DNA of 64,000 bases, taken from Methylobacter sp. (GTDB taxonomy: Bacteria; Pseudomonadota; Gammaproteobacteria; Methylococcales; Methylomonadaceae). Shown here piece after piece: positions 13,576 through 21,130 of this stretch (its first letter is position 1; each line of letters begins with the position of its first letter). The position numbers were made by a program, and so were the translations under genes. The stretch spans positions 1-64,000 of the forward strand of contig JAURZV010000031.1 in NCBI GenBank assembly GCA_030653175.1, read 5' to 3'. The notes below the pieces were generated by a model that had not been told where the DNA came from, did no database searches, and worked only from the letters and a program-made list of their open reading frames with translations.

Positions 13576-16503
13576 CTACTCCATGTAATCATGCCAAATC
13601 TGTTCGACTTGAGCGCTCATTTTAGCGACCTCGGTCTCGGCTATAACAGCCTTGTCCCCTTGTAAAACCTGTTTATGTCCGAAATCCCGATAAGTGCAGT
13701 AAGCGTTTTTAAGTGTTTCCGCATCGGCTTTGGACATAAATCCCTGCTGTTGCAGGCCTTCAAGCAGCCTTACATTATCAGTGTAGGTCGTTAACGCTAC
13801 ATTAAAAGCGGCCTGATCTAAAACGCCAAATTGTACTATAAACTCAATATCAGCAATACCGCCTTTGCTTTGTTTTAGGTCAAACTTGTCTTTATCTTTG
13901 GTAGCCAAGGCCTCGCGCATTTTTTCGCGCATCTCGCGGACTTCTTTTTTTAAGCTTTCAGTATCCCTGGGCAAACTCAAAATCCGGCTGCGTATGGCTT
14001 CGTACTGTACTTTCAACTTCGGATCGCCGGCGATAAACCGGCCCCTGACCAGCGCTTGCAGTTCCCAAGTCCAAGCCTGGTTTTTCAGGTAATCCTCGTA
14101 AGCGTTAATATGACTGACCAGCAGGCCGGAGTCGCCGTTTGGGCGCAATCTCATATCGACTTCGTAGAGTATGCCGGACAACATCTTGGTATCGAGAATA
14201 TGCCGGACTTTCAATCCCAACCGACCGTAAAACTGGGAGCAGGAAATCGGCTTTTCGCCGTTCGTCAGCACATTGCCATCCTGGCAATCATACAAAAACA
14301 CCAGATCCAGGTCGGAACCGTAGCCCAGCTCGATACCGCCCAGTTTGCCGAAACCAATTACTGCAAACCCTATCGTGGCATTATCGGTGTCCGGTGGAAA
14401 ACCATGCTTGTCGGTCAGCATCAACCACGCACGTTCAACAACATGACCGACTATGCTTTCGGCGATATAGGTCAGATAGTCGCTGACCACCATGAGGGGA
14501 ATTACACCCATAATATCGGCGGCTGCCACTCTTAACACATTCAGCTGCTTGAACTGGCGCAACACAACCATCAGCTGTTCAAGATCCTGCACCTCAACTT
14601 GAGCCAGCAAAACCTTAAGTTGTTCGTCAAGGTCGGCTTTTTTGAGCGGCTCGTAAAGGGAGCGGGTATCCAGCAATTCATCGAATAACACCGGATACAG
14701 CGATAAATAATCGCAAATCCACGGACTGGCCGATGACAGCCTGATCAATTGAAGCAAGGCGCCGGGGTTTTCAGACAATAACGATAAATACACATTCCGG
14801 CCCACTACCGCCTCAAACAAACCGAGTATCCGCGTCAAGGTTTCATCGGGATTATCAACCTGCTGCATGGCCTCTATAAGTTGCGGCATTAACCGGTCAA
14901 GCACGCCCGCGCCTTTGGCCGTTAGTCTTTTAACCGCTATGGAATTTTTAAAATCTTTTATCGCGGCAAGCATTGCGGCGGTGTCTTGAATGCCGCACTC
15001 TTTTAAATACCCCATCAACTCCGAGTCATCCGCCACACAAGCCCAAATTTTTCCCGTTCGTGGTGAGCCTGTCGAACCATCCTGTTTTGATAACGAAAAA
15101 ACCTGATCGAAGACTTCGTGTACCTGCGCTCTTATCTTATCCAGATCCTGTTTAAAGCTGGTCCAGTCCGCATAATCCAGCGAATACGCCAATATCCGCT
15201 GCACTGCCGGGGCTGTCGGCAAATCGTGGGTTTGTTGGTCCTGGTATTGCTGGATATGGTTTTCCACCCGGCGCAGAAAGCGGTATGACTGTTTTAATTG
15301 ATCGGCATCTTTTTGCGTCAGCAACTCCCGCTCGCCCAGCAGTTGCAGAACATCCAGAATGGGGCGGGTTTGCAGGGCTTTGTCGTTGCCCCCGCGTATC
15401 AGTTGGAACGCCTGTCCGATAAACTCGATTTCGCGGATGCCGCCCGGCCCGAGCTTGATATTTTCCATGCGGTCTTTGCGCCGCAATTCCTGGGTGATCT
15501 GCGCCTTTAAAGAACGTAATTCCTCAAACGCGCCGTAATCGAGATAACGCCGGTATACAAAAGGCCTGAACATAGCCATCAGTTGTGCGCCGGTTTTAAA
15601 ATCGCCCGCGACCTGACGCACCTTGATCATCGCATAACGCTCCCATTCCCGAGCCTGCGTCTGGTAATAATTTTCCATGCCGTCAAAAGTCATGATGATA
15701 GGCCCGCTGTCGCCATAAGGCCTTAAGCGTATATCGGTGCGAAACACAAAACCGTCTGCGGTGATCTCATCCAGGACTTTTACCAGACTGCGGCACAGCC
15801 TGGTAAAAAATTCGCCATAAGTGGTTTCTTTCCTGTCCGGCAACACGCCGTCTTCTGCGTAAGCAAAAATCAGGTCGATGTCGGAAGAATAATTCAATTC
15901 GTAAGCGCCCAGCTTACCCATGCCCAACACCACGATCTGCTGCGGGCTACCGTCGGATAATAACGGCGTACCGCGTAGCTCACAGGCCTCCTGATAGAGA
16001 AAATCCAGCGCGTATTGAATGCAGGCATCCGCCAGCCACGATAGATTAGTCAATGTTTCCGATAATTCGGCCCATCCGGCCAAATCCCGCCAGGCTATCC
16101 TGACCATTTCCCTGCGCCGGAAATGGCGCAGCTTGGACATTAACCGCGCCTGCTCCCGGCAGGCTTGCGGCACACACACCATCCCTGGCGATAACTCGGC
16201 TTGCGTCTCAATCGGCGTGTGCGCTAATTTTTCGACATAGCTGTTTTCGCTATAAATAGCCGATAAATCGCCGGAATTTACCAGATCAACCAGCAGCCCG
16301 GGCTTGCGCGTGCAACTTTCGGCAACAAATAGACTGGAACACCAGACCTTGACGATAGCCGCGCTAAACTCCGGCGTTTGAGTGATATTGAGCTTAAGCT
16401 CCATAACCCGTTCATCCCATTTTGTCAGCGAATCGATTACCGTTGCTCTTAACTGATCAGGTAGCGCTGCAAATTCGGATTCGATATTTTTAATAAAGGA
16501 CAT
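13576..16503 (-). CDS. glnE: Glutamine synthetase adenylyltransferase / adenylyl-removing enzyme
   Basis: Bifunctional enzyme that adenylylates and deadenylylates glutamine synthetase in response to PII and glutamine. Two nucleotidyltransferase domains are clear: 'GMGKLGAYELNYSSDIDLIFAY' (removase) and 'GFGKLGGIELGYGSDLDLVFLYD' (transferase), each followed by its 'DMRLRPNGDSG' or 'DIRLRPYGDSGP' block. At 975 residues it is somewhat longer than the usual ~945, and two in-frame repeat insertions explain this. One is the palindromic element at 16145-16193 (SPGMVCVPQACREQAR). The other is a GTTCGACAGGCTCACCACGAACGG-type repeat at 15053-15079 (DGSTGSPRTGK). Both lie outside the catalytic blocks, so the enzyme is probably active. 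Confidence 0.95.
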   Translation of the reverse strand: MSFIKNIESEFAALPDQLRATVIDSLTKWDERVMELKLNITQTPEFSAAIVKVWCSSLFVAESCTRKPGLLVDLVNSGDLSAIYSENSYVEKLAHTPIETQAELSPGMVCVPQACREQARLMSKLRHFRRREMVRIAWRDLAGWAELSETLTNLSWLADACIQYALDFLYQEACELRGTPLLSDGSPQQIVVLGMGKLGAYELNYSSDIDLIFAYAEDGVLPDRKETTYGEFFTRLCRSLVKVLDEITADGFVFRTDIRLRPYGDSGPIIMTFDGMENYYQTQAREWERYAMIKVRQVAGDFKTGAQLMAMFRPFVYRRYLDYGAFEELRSLKAQITQELRRKDRMENIKLGPGGIREIEFIGQAFQLIRGGNDKALQTRPILDVLQLLGERELLTQKDADQLKQSYRFLRRVENHIQQYQDQQTHDLPTAPAVQRILAYSLDYADWTSFKQDLDKIRAQVHEVFDQVFSLSKQDGSTGSPRTGKIWACVADDSELMGYLKECGIQDTAAMLAAIKDFKNSIAVKRLTAKGAGVLDRLMPQLIEAMQQVDNPDETLTRILGLFEAVVGRNVYLSLLSENPGALLQLIRLSSASPWICDYLSLYPVLFDELLDTRSLYEPLKKADLDEQLKVLLAQVEVQDLEQLMVVLRQFKQLNVLRVAAADIMGVIPLMVVSDYLTYIAESIVGHVVERAWLMLTDKHGFPPDTDNATIGFAVIGFGKLGGIELGYGSDLDLVFLYDCQDGNVLTNGEKPISCSQFYGRLGLKVRHILDTKMLSGILYEVDMRLRPNGDSGLLVSHINAYEDYLKNQAWTWELQALVRGRFIAGDPKLKVQYEAIRSRILSLPRDTESLKKEVREMREKMREALATKDKDKFDLKQSKGGIADIEFIVQFGVLDQAAFNVALTTYTDNVRLLEGLQQQGFMSKADAETLKNAYCTYRDFGHKQVLQGDKAVIAETEVAKMSAQVEQIWHDYME
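15053..15079 (-). repeat. GTTCGACAGGCTCACCACGAAC repeat inside glnE
   Basis: Minus-strand TGGTTCGACAGGCTCACCAC then GAACGGG, with GTTCG/CGAAC arms. It is read in frame as 'GSTGSPRTG' in the linker between the two catalytic halves of GlnE. This repeat type is widespread as an intergenic element in other bacteria; a coding copy is unusual. Confidence 0.75.
16145..16193 (-). repeat. In-frame palindromic element, copy in glnE
   Basis: Minus-strand ATCGCCAGGGATGGTGTGTG then TGCCGCAAGCCTGCCGGGAG and CAGGCGCG. It is read in a different frame (SPGMVCVPQACREQAR) from the batD/DUF58 copies (RDGVYAAS). Hairpin arms CTGC/GCAG differ from CTGT/ACAG and CAGT/ACTG in other copies but still pair. Confidence 0.82.
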
Positions 16504-16678
16504 GGGTGAAAGTCATGATTGAAAAGCCTCATGATAACGAAAACAGACGCTCAACGAGTAGCGCTATTTGTAAACATCTTGATATGAACGACGAAGATGA
16601 GTAGAACGAGTCTTAATAAAATGATAAAGTTCGATTAACCTTACTATTAAATTCTGAAACTATTTACGATTTAAACTT

Positions 16679-17143
16679 ATGAAAACGCCTACCTTTACAA
16701 AGAATTTCTTTTTTGCCGCCTTGACCGGCATGGTTATCGCACTGGCAGTTACCGGCTGTTCGGATGATGAACAGCAAACCACAGCGGCGAAACCGGCAGC
16801 CGCCAACGTTGTGCATAATCCATTCGATCACTCCCACGATGGCGAAGTAACCGATATACAAAAACACAAGTTTGAGCATGATTTCGCCAGCCAATGCGTA
16901 GACAGGGAATTGAAAAATTCGACCAATAAAGAATTCGATAAAGTGCGCTACGCTACGCCTTGCATGTGCATAGCCAAATTTTTGATGAAGGACTTGACCG
17001 CCGAGGAAGCCGAAAAGTTTATCGGGGAGCATAAAAATGCCCAGTCTTTAGTCATCAAGTATGAAAATGCGGCTTACCATTGCCTGCAACAGAACGCTCA
17101 CCCTAAAGGACCGGATTTTTCCAGAGCACCGCAGGCTAACTGA
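16679..17143 (+). CDS. Small periplasmic lipoprotein, function unknown
   Basis: 154 residues. The N-terminal 27 residues end in a lipobox (AVTGC), so it should be lipid-anchored in the envelope. The mature part starts with a low-complexity linker and a His-containing segment ('FDHSHDGEV'). A compact domain with four Cys (QCVDRE, CMCIAKF, YHCLQQ) and many charged residues follows. The Cys pattern could form two disulfides. I do not recognise the family. The start ATG at 16679 follows an AT-rich promoter-like region. It is transcribed away from glnE and towards the hvf operon terminus. Confidence 0.75.
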   Translation: MKTPTFTKNFFFAALTGMVIALAVTGCSDDEQQTTAAKPAAANVVHNPFDHSHDGEVTDIQKHKFEHDFASQCVDRELKNSTNKEFDKVRYATPCMCIAKFLMKDLTAEEAEKFIGEHKNAQSLVIKYENAAYHCLQQNAHPKGPDFSRAPQAN

Positions 17144-17541
17144 TTGGCTTGAGCCCTGTAGGCCGGAATAAGCTTGTTCGAGCGACAGCGGGAACAGGCG
17201 TTTCCGGCAACACACCACCCGACTGCCCCACACACATCGATTTAAAACATATCACCACGAAGACACGAACGACATGGATGCAGGAGGTAGAGCACCAACA
17301 GTAGGCGCTTTAGGCGACGCAGGAGCAGTTGCCGAGAACACGAAGTTATTACTTTGGCTTTTCTTCGTGAACTTCGTGTCTGCCTGCCCACACCACACAT
17401 TCGTGATGTCTGATTAAAATCGCAAAGCCGACTTTAAACAGACAAAGCGAGCTTTGGACTCCAAAAATCACGCGATGCCTGATTTGCGAAGCAAAGCTGG
17501 CTTTTTCTTCGTGTTCTTCGTGGTGATATGCCTTACCCCAC
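17144..17541. repeat. Repeat-filled intergenic region with a nested insertion
   Basis: 17157-17210 holds a degraded GTAGGCCGGAATAAGC element. From 17255, CACCACGAAGACACGAA is interrupted by ATGGATGCAGGAGGTAGAGC, ACCAACAGTAGGCGC, TTTAGGCGAC and GCAGGAGCAGTTGCCGAG before AACACGAAGTT resumes, so one repeat sits inside another. 17440-17500 has a CAAAGCGAGCTTTGGACTCC element. No gene is seen. Confidence 0.65.
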
Positions 17542-18411
17542 TTACCAACAAGTAATAACCGTCTTTTCAGCCAGTTCTTTTAATATCTGCAAGCCGCCTG
17601 CCATAATCATTTCAGGATTGGGATGCTTCGATTCCTCGGCAACCTGCTTTAGACAATCCTCGGCAATTGCTCCCTGCATTGCTCTCGGCAACCGCTCCCT
17701 GCGTTGCTCTACCTCCTCCATCCTTGGAGTCGTACCTCCTGCATCCATGCAGTCGGCTGTCAGCCCCCCTTCATGCTCCTGAATTATTTGCAGCAATCGG
17801 TAAGTGATCGGGGTGATTTCTATAAAATTAACCTCGTCATCCGGATTGCGATAAACAATCAGGAAGGTGGCTTGTTCCGGCACCGTTTCAGGTAAAAAAG
17901 CAGGCGATATTTTCTGAACGGGATATTGATAGGCTAGCGGCCAGGCTAAAGGCGACAACCGGATGCGCTGGTAAGGCAGGTTATCCGGGCTCTGGTGAGT
18001 TACGGGTACGGTTTCCTTGGCGATGGATAAGGCCATCTCCACCCATTCGTAATGCGCCAGCTCCAGCATAAACGGAAAATCAGCCGAACTGTCCCGCTCG
18101 TTTTGCAGATAATCCAGAAACTCTTCCGGAATTTCCGAAAAATGCGGCGATCGGCTAACATGCTTGGCAAAAAAATCCTGCCCCAGCTCGAACCATTGCC
18201 GGTCATTCAATATTGCCCGCAACACCGGAAAGTTGGCCGACAAAAAGCTGTCGATATTGTTAAAAAACAACTCACGATACATCGCCATGCGCTGCAGCTG
18301 AACATCGGCAGGCGGCAGATTGTTTTCGGGATCCCTGATGTACGCCGCAAACTCAAGCTGTTTGGCTTTAAAGTCGACTGTCATACCGGCCTCATGCAAA
18401 TTGCTGGGCAT
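17542..18411 (-). CDS. hvfC: HvfC/BufC-like RiPP partner protein (DUF2063)
   Basis: Putative partner that presents the precursor to the DUF692 oxidase in bufferin-type RiPP synthesis. The N-terminal DUF2063 domain is clear ('RMAMYRELFFNNIDSFLSANFPVLRAIL', 'FAKHVSRSPHFSEIPEEFLDYLQ', 'FMLELAHYEWVEMALSIA'), and the C-terminal part is winged-helix-like. About 35 residues between 'QEHEGGLTA' and 'EDCLKQVAEESKHPNPEM' are foreign (DCMDAGGTTPRMEEVEQ...). They are encoded by a repeat of the ATGGATGCAGGAGG/GCAGGAGCAGTTGCCGAG family at about 17656-17757, in frame. Its start overlaps the end of hvfB by 20 bp, indicating coupled translation. Confidence 0.88.
   Translation of the reverse strand: MPSNLHEAGMTVDFKAKQLEFAAYIRDPENNLPPADVQLQRMAMYRELFFNNIDSFLSANFPVLRAILNDRQWFELGQDFFAKHVSRSPHFSEIPEEFLDYLQNERDSSADFPFMLELAHYEWVEMALSIAKETVPVTHQSPDNLPYQRIRLSPLAWPLAYQYPVQKISPAFLPETVPEQATFLIVYRNPDDEVNFIEITPITYRLLQIIQEHEGGLTADCMDAGGTTPRMEEVEQRRERLPRAMQGAIAEDCLKQVAEESKHPNPEMIMAGGLQILKELAEKTVITCW
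17656..17757 (-). repeat. ATGCAGGAGG/GTTGCCGAG repeat inside hvfC
   Basis: Two near-identical units, CCTCGGCAATTGCTCCCTGC and TCTCGGCAACCGCTCCCTGC (plus strand), are followed by two small palindromes, TCCATCCTTGGA and CTGCATCCATGCAG. Related blocks lie outside genes at 17274-17335 and 42795-42880. Here the insertion is a multiple of three, so the host frame survives. Confidence 0.7.
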
Positions 18412-19243
18412 GTTGCTTTCCCCACGCGTTTTGTATGGCGCTGATGGTGCTCACTTCCTTGATTAATTCTTCCATGGAAGGGATATTAAAATCCCGTTCC
18501 AACAGCGTCGGAAACACGCCGTAAAGCTCATAGGCTTTGCCCAGCAGTTTCCAGACCGGGTCGATCACGTCAGCGCCGTGGGTATCGACCAGAAAATCTT
18601 CAGCCTCGACATAATGCCCGGCGATATGCGCGTAAGCGATACGTTGCGCGGGCATGGCCTTTAAGAAAGCTTCGGCATCGTAACCGTGGTTAACGCTGTT
18701 CACGTAAATATTATTGATATCGATCAGCACATCGCAGTCGGCTTCTTCGATAACGGCATTGAAAAAATCGATCTCCGCCATTTCCTGGCCGGGGGCGGCG
18801 TAATAGGACACGTTTTCGATGGCTATCTTTTGCTCCAGAATATCCTGAACGCGCCTGATCCGCCCTGCAACATGAGTGACCGCTTCCGAAGTAAACGGAA
18901 TCGGCATCAGGTCGTATAAATGCCCGTCTTTGCTGCAATAACTTAAATGTTCGCTGTAAAATTTGATTTGATGTTCGGCCATGAACTGTTTGACTTCACG
19001 GACAAATTTTTCATCCAGCGGATCGGTGCTGCCTATCGACAACGATAAACCGTGGCAGATAAAATCAAACCGCTCGGTCATCGCGCGAAATTGCTTGCCG
19101 AATTTTCCGCCGATGGTGATCCAGTTTTCCGGCGCGATTTCATAAAAGCCGACATCTTCGGGCGGAGATTCAACAATCTGACTTAAAAAAGACCGCCGCA
19201 GGCCTAAACCGGCACCGTGAACGAGATTTTGGGTTGTGTCCAT
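18392..19243 (-). CDS. hvfB: HvfB/BufB-like multinuclear iron oxidase (DUF692)
   Basis: MNIO-family enzyme with a TIM-barrel fold that oxidatively modifies cysteines of its peptide partner. Likely metal ligands: 'FICHGLSLSIG', 'YSEHLSYC', 'IENVSYYA', 'DINNIYVNSVNHG', 'YAHIAGHY', 'VDTHGADV' and 'LERDFN'. At 283 residues it matches the family. In characterised systems HvfB/BufB proteins act with HvfC/BufC to turn Cys in EGKCG-type motifs into oxazolone/thioamide-type groups that bind copper. The upstream precursor gene has exactly such motifs. That this operon makes a copper-binding RiPP is inference from family and context. Confidence 0.92.
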   Translation of the reverse strand: MDTTQNLVHGAGLGLRRSFLSQIVESPPEDVGFYEIAPENWITIGGKFGKQFRAMTERFDFICHGLSLSIGSTDPLDEKFVREVKQFMAEHQIKFYSEHLSYCSKDGHLYDLMPIPFTSEAVTHVAGRIRRVQDILEQKIAIENVSYYAAPGQEMAEIDFFNAVIEEADCDVLIDINNIYVNSVNHGYDAEAFLKAMPAQRIAYAHIAGHYVEAEDFLVDTHGADVIDPVWKLLGKAYELYGVFPTLLERDFNIPSMEELIKEVSTISAIQNAWGKQHAQQFA

Positions 19244-19277
19244 AAGAACACCTTGCTGTGATTTGATGAGAACGGAA

Positions 19278-19297
19278 GGGCATGATTAATCATGCCC
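19278..19297. terminator. Perfect 20-bp palindrome between precursor and oxidase genes
   Basis: GGGCATGATT is directly followed by its complement AATCATGCCC, in the 75-bp gap between the hvfA-like and hvfB genes. On the minus transcript the folded hairpin lies just after the precursor stop. It could act as a partial terminator or a 3'-end stabiliser giving more precursor than enzyme. Confidence 0.6.
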
Positions 19298-19318
19298 TCT
19301 GTACTAATGCGCTTAGGC

Positions 19319-19717
19319 TTATTTGCCGGTTGCGTCTTTAGGCATAGTGCCGCATGAGCCTTCCTTGCCTTTCATCATCGCGCCGCAGGCCGCTTCCATA
19401 CCGGGTTTCATTTTGCCGTCTTGCATCATGGCGCCGCATTTGCTTTCGCCGCATTTTCCTTCGGTAGCTTTAGCCGCATCAGGTTTTTTGTTGCCTGCAC
19501 ATGCGCCTTCCGCCGCCTTAGGTTTGTCCATGCCGCCCATTGCCGCGCCGCATGCCATTTCAGCCGCTTTATCGGCAGCAGCAACTTGCATGTAACCGGT
19601 CGATAATTCAGTCATACCGAAAGGATTAGCTTCGGCATTAACCGCAGTTGCAGCAAAAGTAGACAAAAAAGCAGCACCCATTGCAGCAGCTAGAGGTGTT
19701 TTATTAATTTTTTTCAT
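19319..19717 (-). CDS. hvfA: HvfA/bufferin-like RiPP precursor, Cys-rich
   Basis: Secreted low-complexity protein: a signal peptide (MKKINKTPLAAAMGAAFLSTFAATAVNA), a short ordered part, then an Ala/Lys/Gly/Met-rich tail with six Cys in G-rich contexts (MACGAA, EGACAG, EGKCGESKCG, AACGAM, GSCGTM). EGKCG is the core motif of HvfA/bufferin precursors modified by DUF692 enzymes. I chose the ATG at 19717: GGAG lies 8 bases upstream and the signal peptide starts there, while an ATG at 19747 adds only an odd extension. It is the first gene of hvfA-hvfB-hvfC. The Met-rich tail fits copper binding. Confidence 0.88.
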   Translation of the reverse strand: MKKINKTPLAAAMGAAFLSTFAATAVNAEANPFGMTELSTGYMQVAAADKAAEMACGAAMGGMDKPKAAEGACAGNKKPDAAKATEGKCGESKCGAMMQDGKMKPGMEAACGAMMKGKEGSCGTMPKDATGK

Positions 19718-19857
19718 GTTGACTCCAGAGTGTTGAGATAAAAACATCGAGCTTCAATCCGTTCCCGGCTGTTAATCCGGGAGATGAATCGGTACGTAAA
19801 ACGCATCGAATGCCGCTTATCATATCAAAATCAACTGAATAAAGAATGAATATCCTT

Positions 19858-20535
19858 CTATTCAATAAAACGTCTGGCTGCCTTTACCGTGTCGTCATCT
19901 TGATGTCCGGTTTTGTGCTCATATTCGCACAAATCTTCAATGACACAACTTTGGCAGCGCGGCTTTCTGGCAATGCAGGTGTAACGACCATGCAAAATCA
20001 GTAAATGATGTGCATCCTTCTTATGTTTTTTAGGTACCCATTTATCCAGTTTGCGCTCCACCTCCAGCACATTTTTACCGGGCGCAATACCGGTACGATT
20101 GGCCACTCTGAAGATATGCGTATCCACCGCAATCGTATGTTGTCCAAAAGCAGTATTAAGTATGACATTGGCGGTTTTTCTGCCGACTCCCGCCAGCGCC
20201 TCCAGCTCTTCCCGCGTTTGGGGCACCTGCCCTGCATGCTTATCAAGCAACTGCCTGCAAAGCGTGATGATATGGGTAGCCTTGCTGTTAAATAGTCCGA
20301 TGGTCTTGATGTACTCTTTCAAGCCAGCCTCGCCCAGCGCCAAAATGTCGCGAGGCGTATTGGCGACGGGAAATAATTTGGCGGTCGCTTTGTTGACGCC
20401 TTTATCGGTCGCCTGCGCGGATAAAACCACCGCAATTAATAATTCAAAAGGGCTGGTGTAGTGCAGTTCCGTGGTCGGTTCAGGTATAGCCGCGGCCAGT
20501 CGGTCAAAAATATCCAGGCGTTTTTTTAGGTTCAT
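19858..20535 (-). CDS. nth: Endonuclease III
   Basis: Base-excision DNA glycosylase/AP lyase for oxidised pyrimidines. 'TSPFELLIAVVLSAQATD', the helix-hairpin-helix 'LEALAGVGRKTANVIL' with the catalytic Lys (GRKTA), and 'VDTHIFRVANR' with the catalytic Asp are all present. The iron-sulfur cluster motif C-x6-C-x2-C-x5-C is 'CIARKPRCQSCVIEDLC'. The start at 20535 (MNLKKRLDIFDRL) gives about 225 residues, close to the family length (about 210); the longer open frame upstream is not family-like. It stands alone between the hvf operon and a repeat-filled gap. Confidence 0.95.
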   Translation of the reverse strand: MNLKKRLDIFDRLAAAIPEPTTELHYTSPFELLIAVVLSAQATDKGVNKATAKLFPVANTPRDILALGEAGLKEYIKTIGLFNSKATHIITLCRQLLDKHAGQVPQTREELEALAGVGRKTANVILNTAFGQHTIAVDTHIFRVANRTGIAPGKNVLEVERKLDKWVPKKHKKDAHHLLILHGRYTCIARKPRCQSCVIEDLCEYEHKTGHQDDDTVKAARRFIE

Positions 20536-20682
20536 GGTGATATTTGGTTTTACTCGATAATGTGCCGCTATTTTCAACATAATCGAAAAATGAAACAAGA
20601 TATGTCTGAACACAAAGAAAATCCTGATTAGCAAGGAACATCGGCCAGCACCGTCATACCTGCATGGATGGCAATATTTAAC

Positions 20683-20935
20683 GTAGGGCGTGCTGCGCGC
20701 GCCAGAAGGGAGTTAACGTAGAGACGCAATATTGCGTCTCTACTCGATTTAATTCCTAGCTGCGAAGAAGGCGCGCGGCACGCTCTACTCGGCTTATTTC
20801 TCGTTCCCACGCGCTGCGTCCTGGAATGCCGCAACCAAAGCCCATATCGCACACCTAATCTTCACGCGGCGCAGCGCGTGGGAACGAGGTAAATCTGTTT
20901 AATCTGTGCTGATCTGTGGCTGAATAGTTACGCCG
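20683..20935. repeat. Stack of four dispersed repeat families
   Basis: GTAGGGCGTGCTGCGCGCG (20683) pairs with GCGCGCGGCACGCTCTAC (ending about 20787). Nested between them is a 26-bp perfect palindrome at 20718-20743 (GTAGAGACGCAAT plus complement). Next comes CTCGTTCCCACGCGCTGCG (20800) facing its inverse (ending 20888), then AATCTGTGCTGATCTGTGGC and TGAATAGTT (20900-20930). The gap between nth and the DUF342 gene contains nothing else. Confidence 0.75.
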
Positions 20936-21111
20936 TTTTTAAACAGCATCAAAAACTTCCACGATGTTCGGCTATTAACCCTATTAATCCCTTTCCATTA
21001 GCTTAAGCTGTTCTAACGTTTTGTTTTTCATAAAACTGTGATCAGCTTGGCATAATTAACTTTAAATCATGCAAAATGTTTTTATATCCGGTAGCGTTAT
21101 AAGTTTTGTCT

Positions 21112-21130
21112 AAGGAGCGAACAGTGATCG
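21112..21130 (+). promoter_or_regulatory. Ribosome binding site fixing a GTG start
   Basis: AAGGAG at 21112-21117 is followed 6 bases later by GTG at 21124. An earlier in-frame TTG at 21106 would overlap the Shine-Dalgarno sequence, so GTG 21124 is the better start. Confidence 0.7.
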
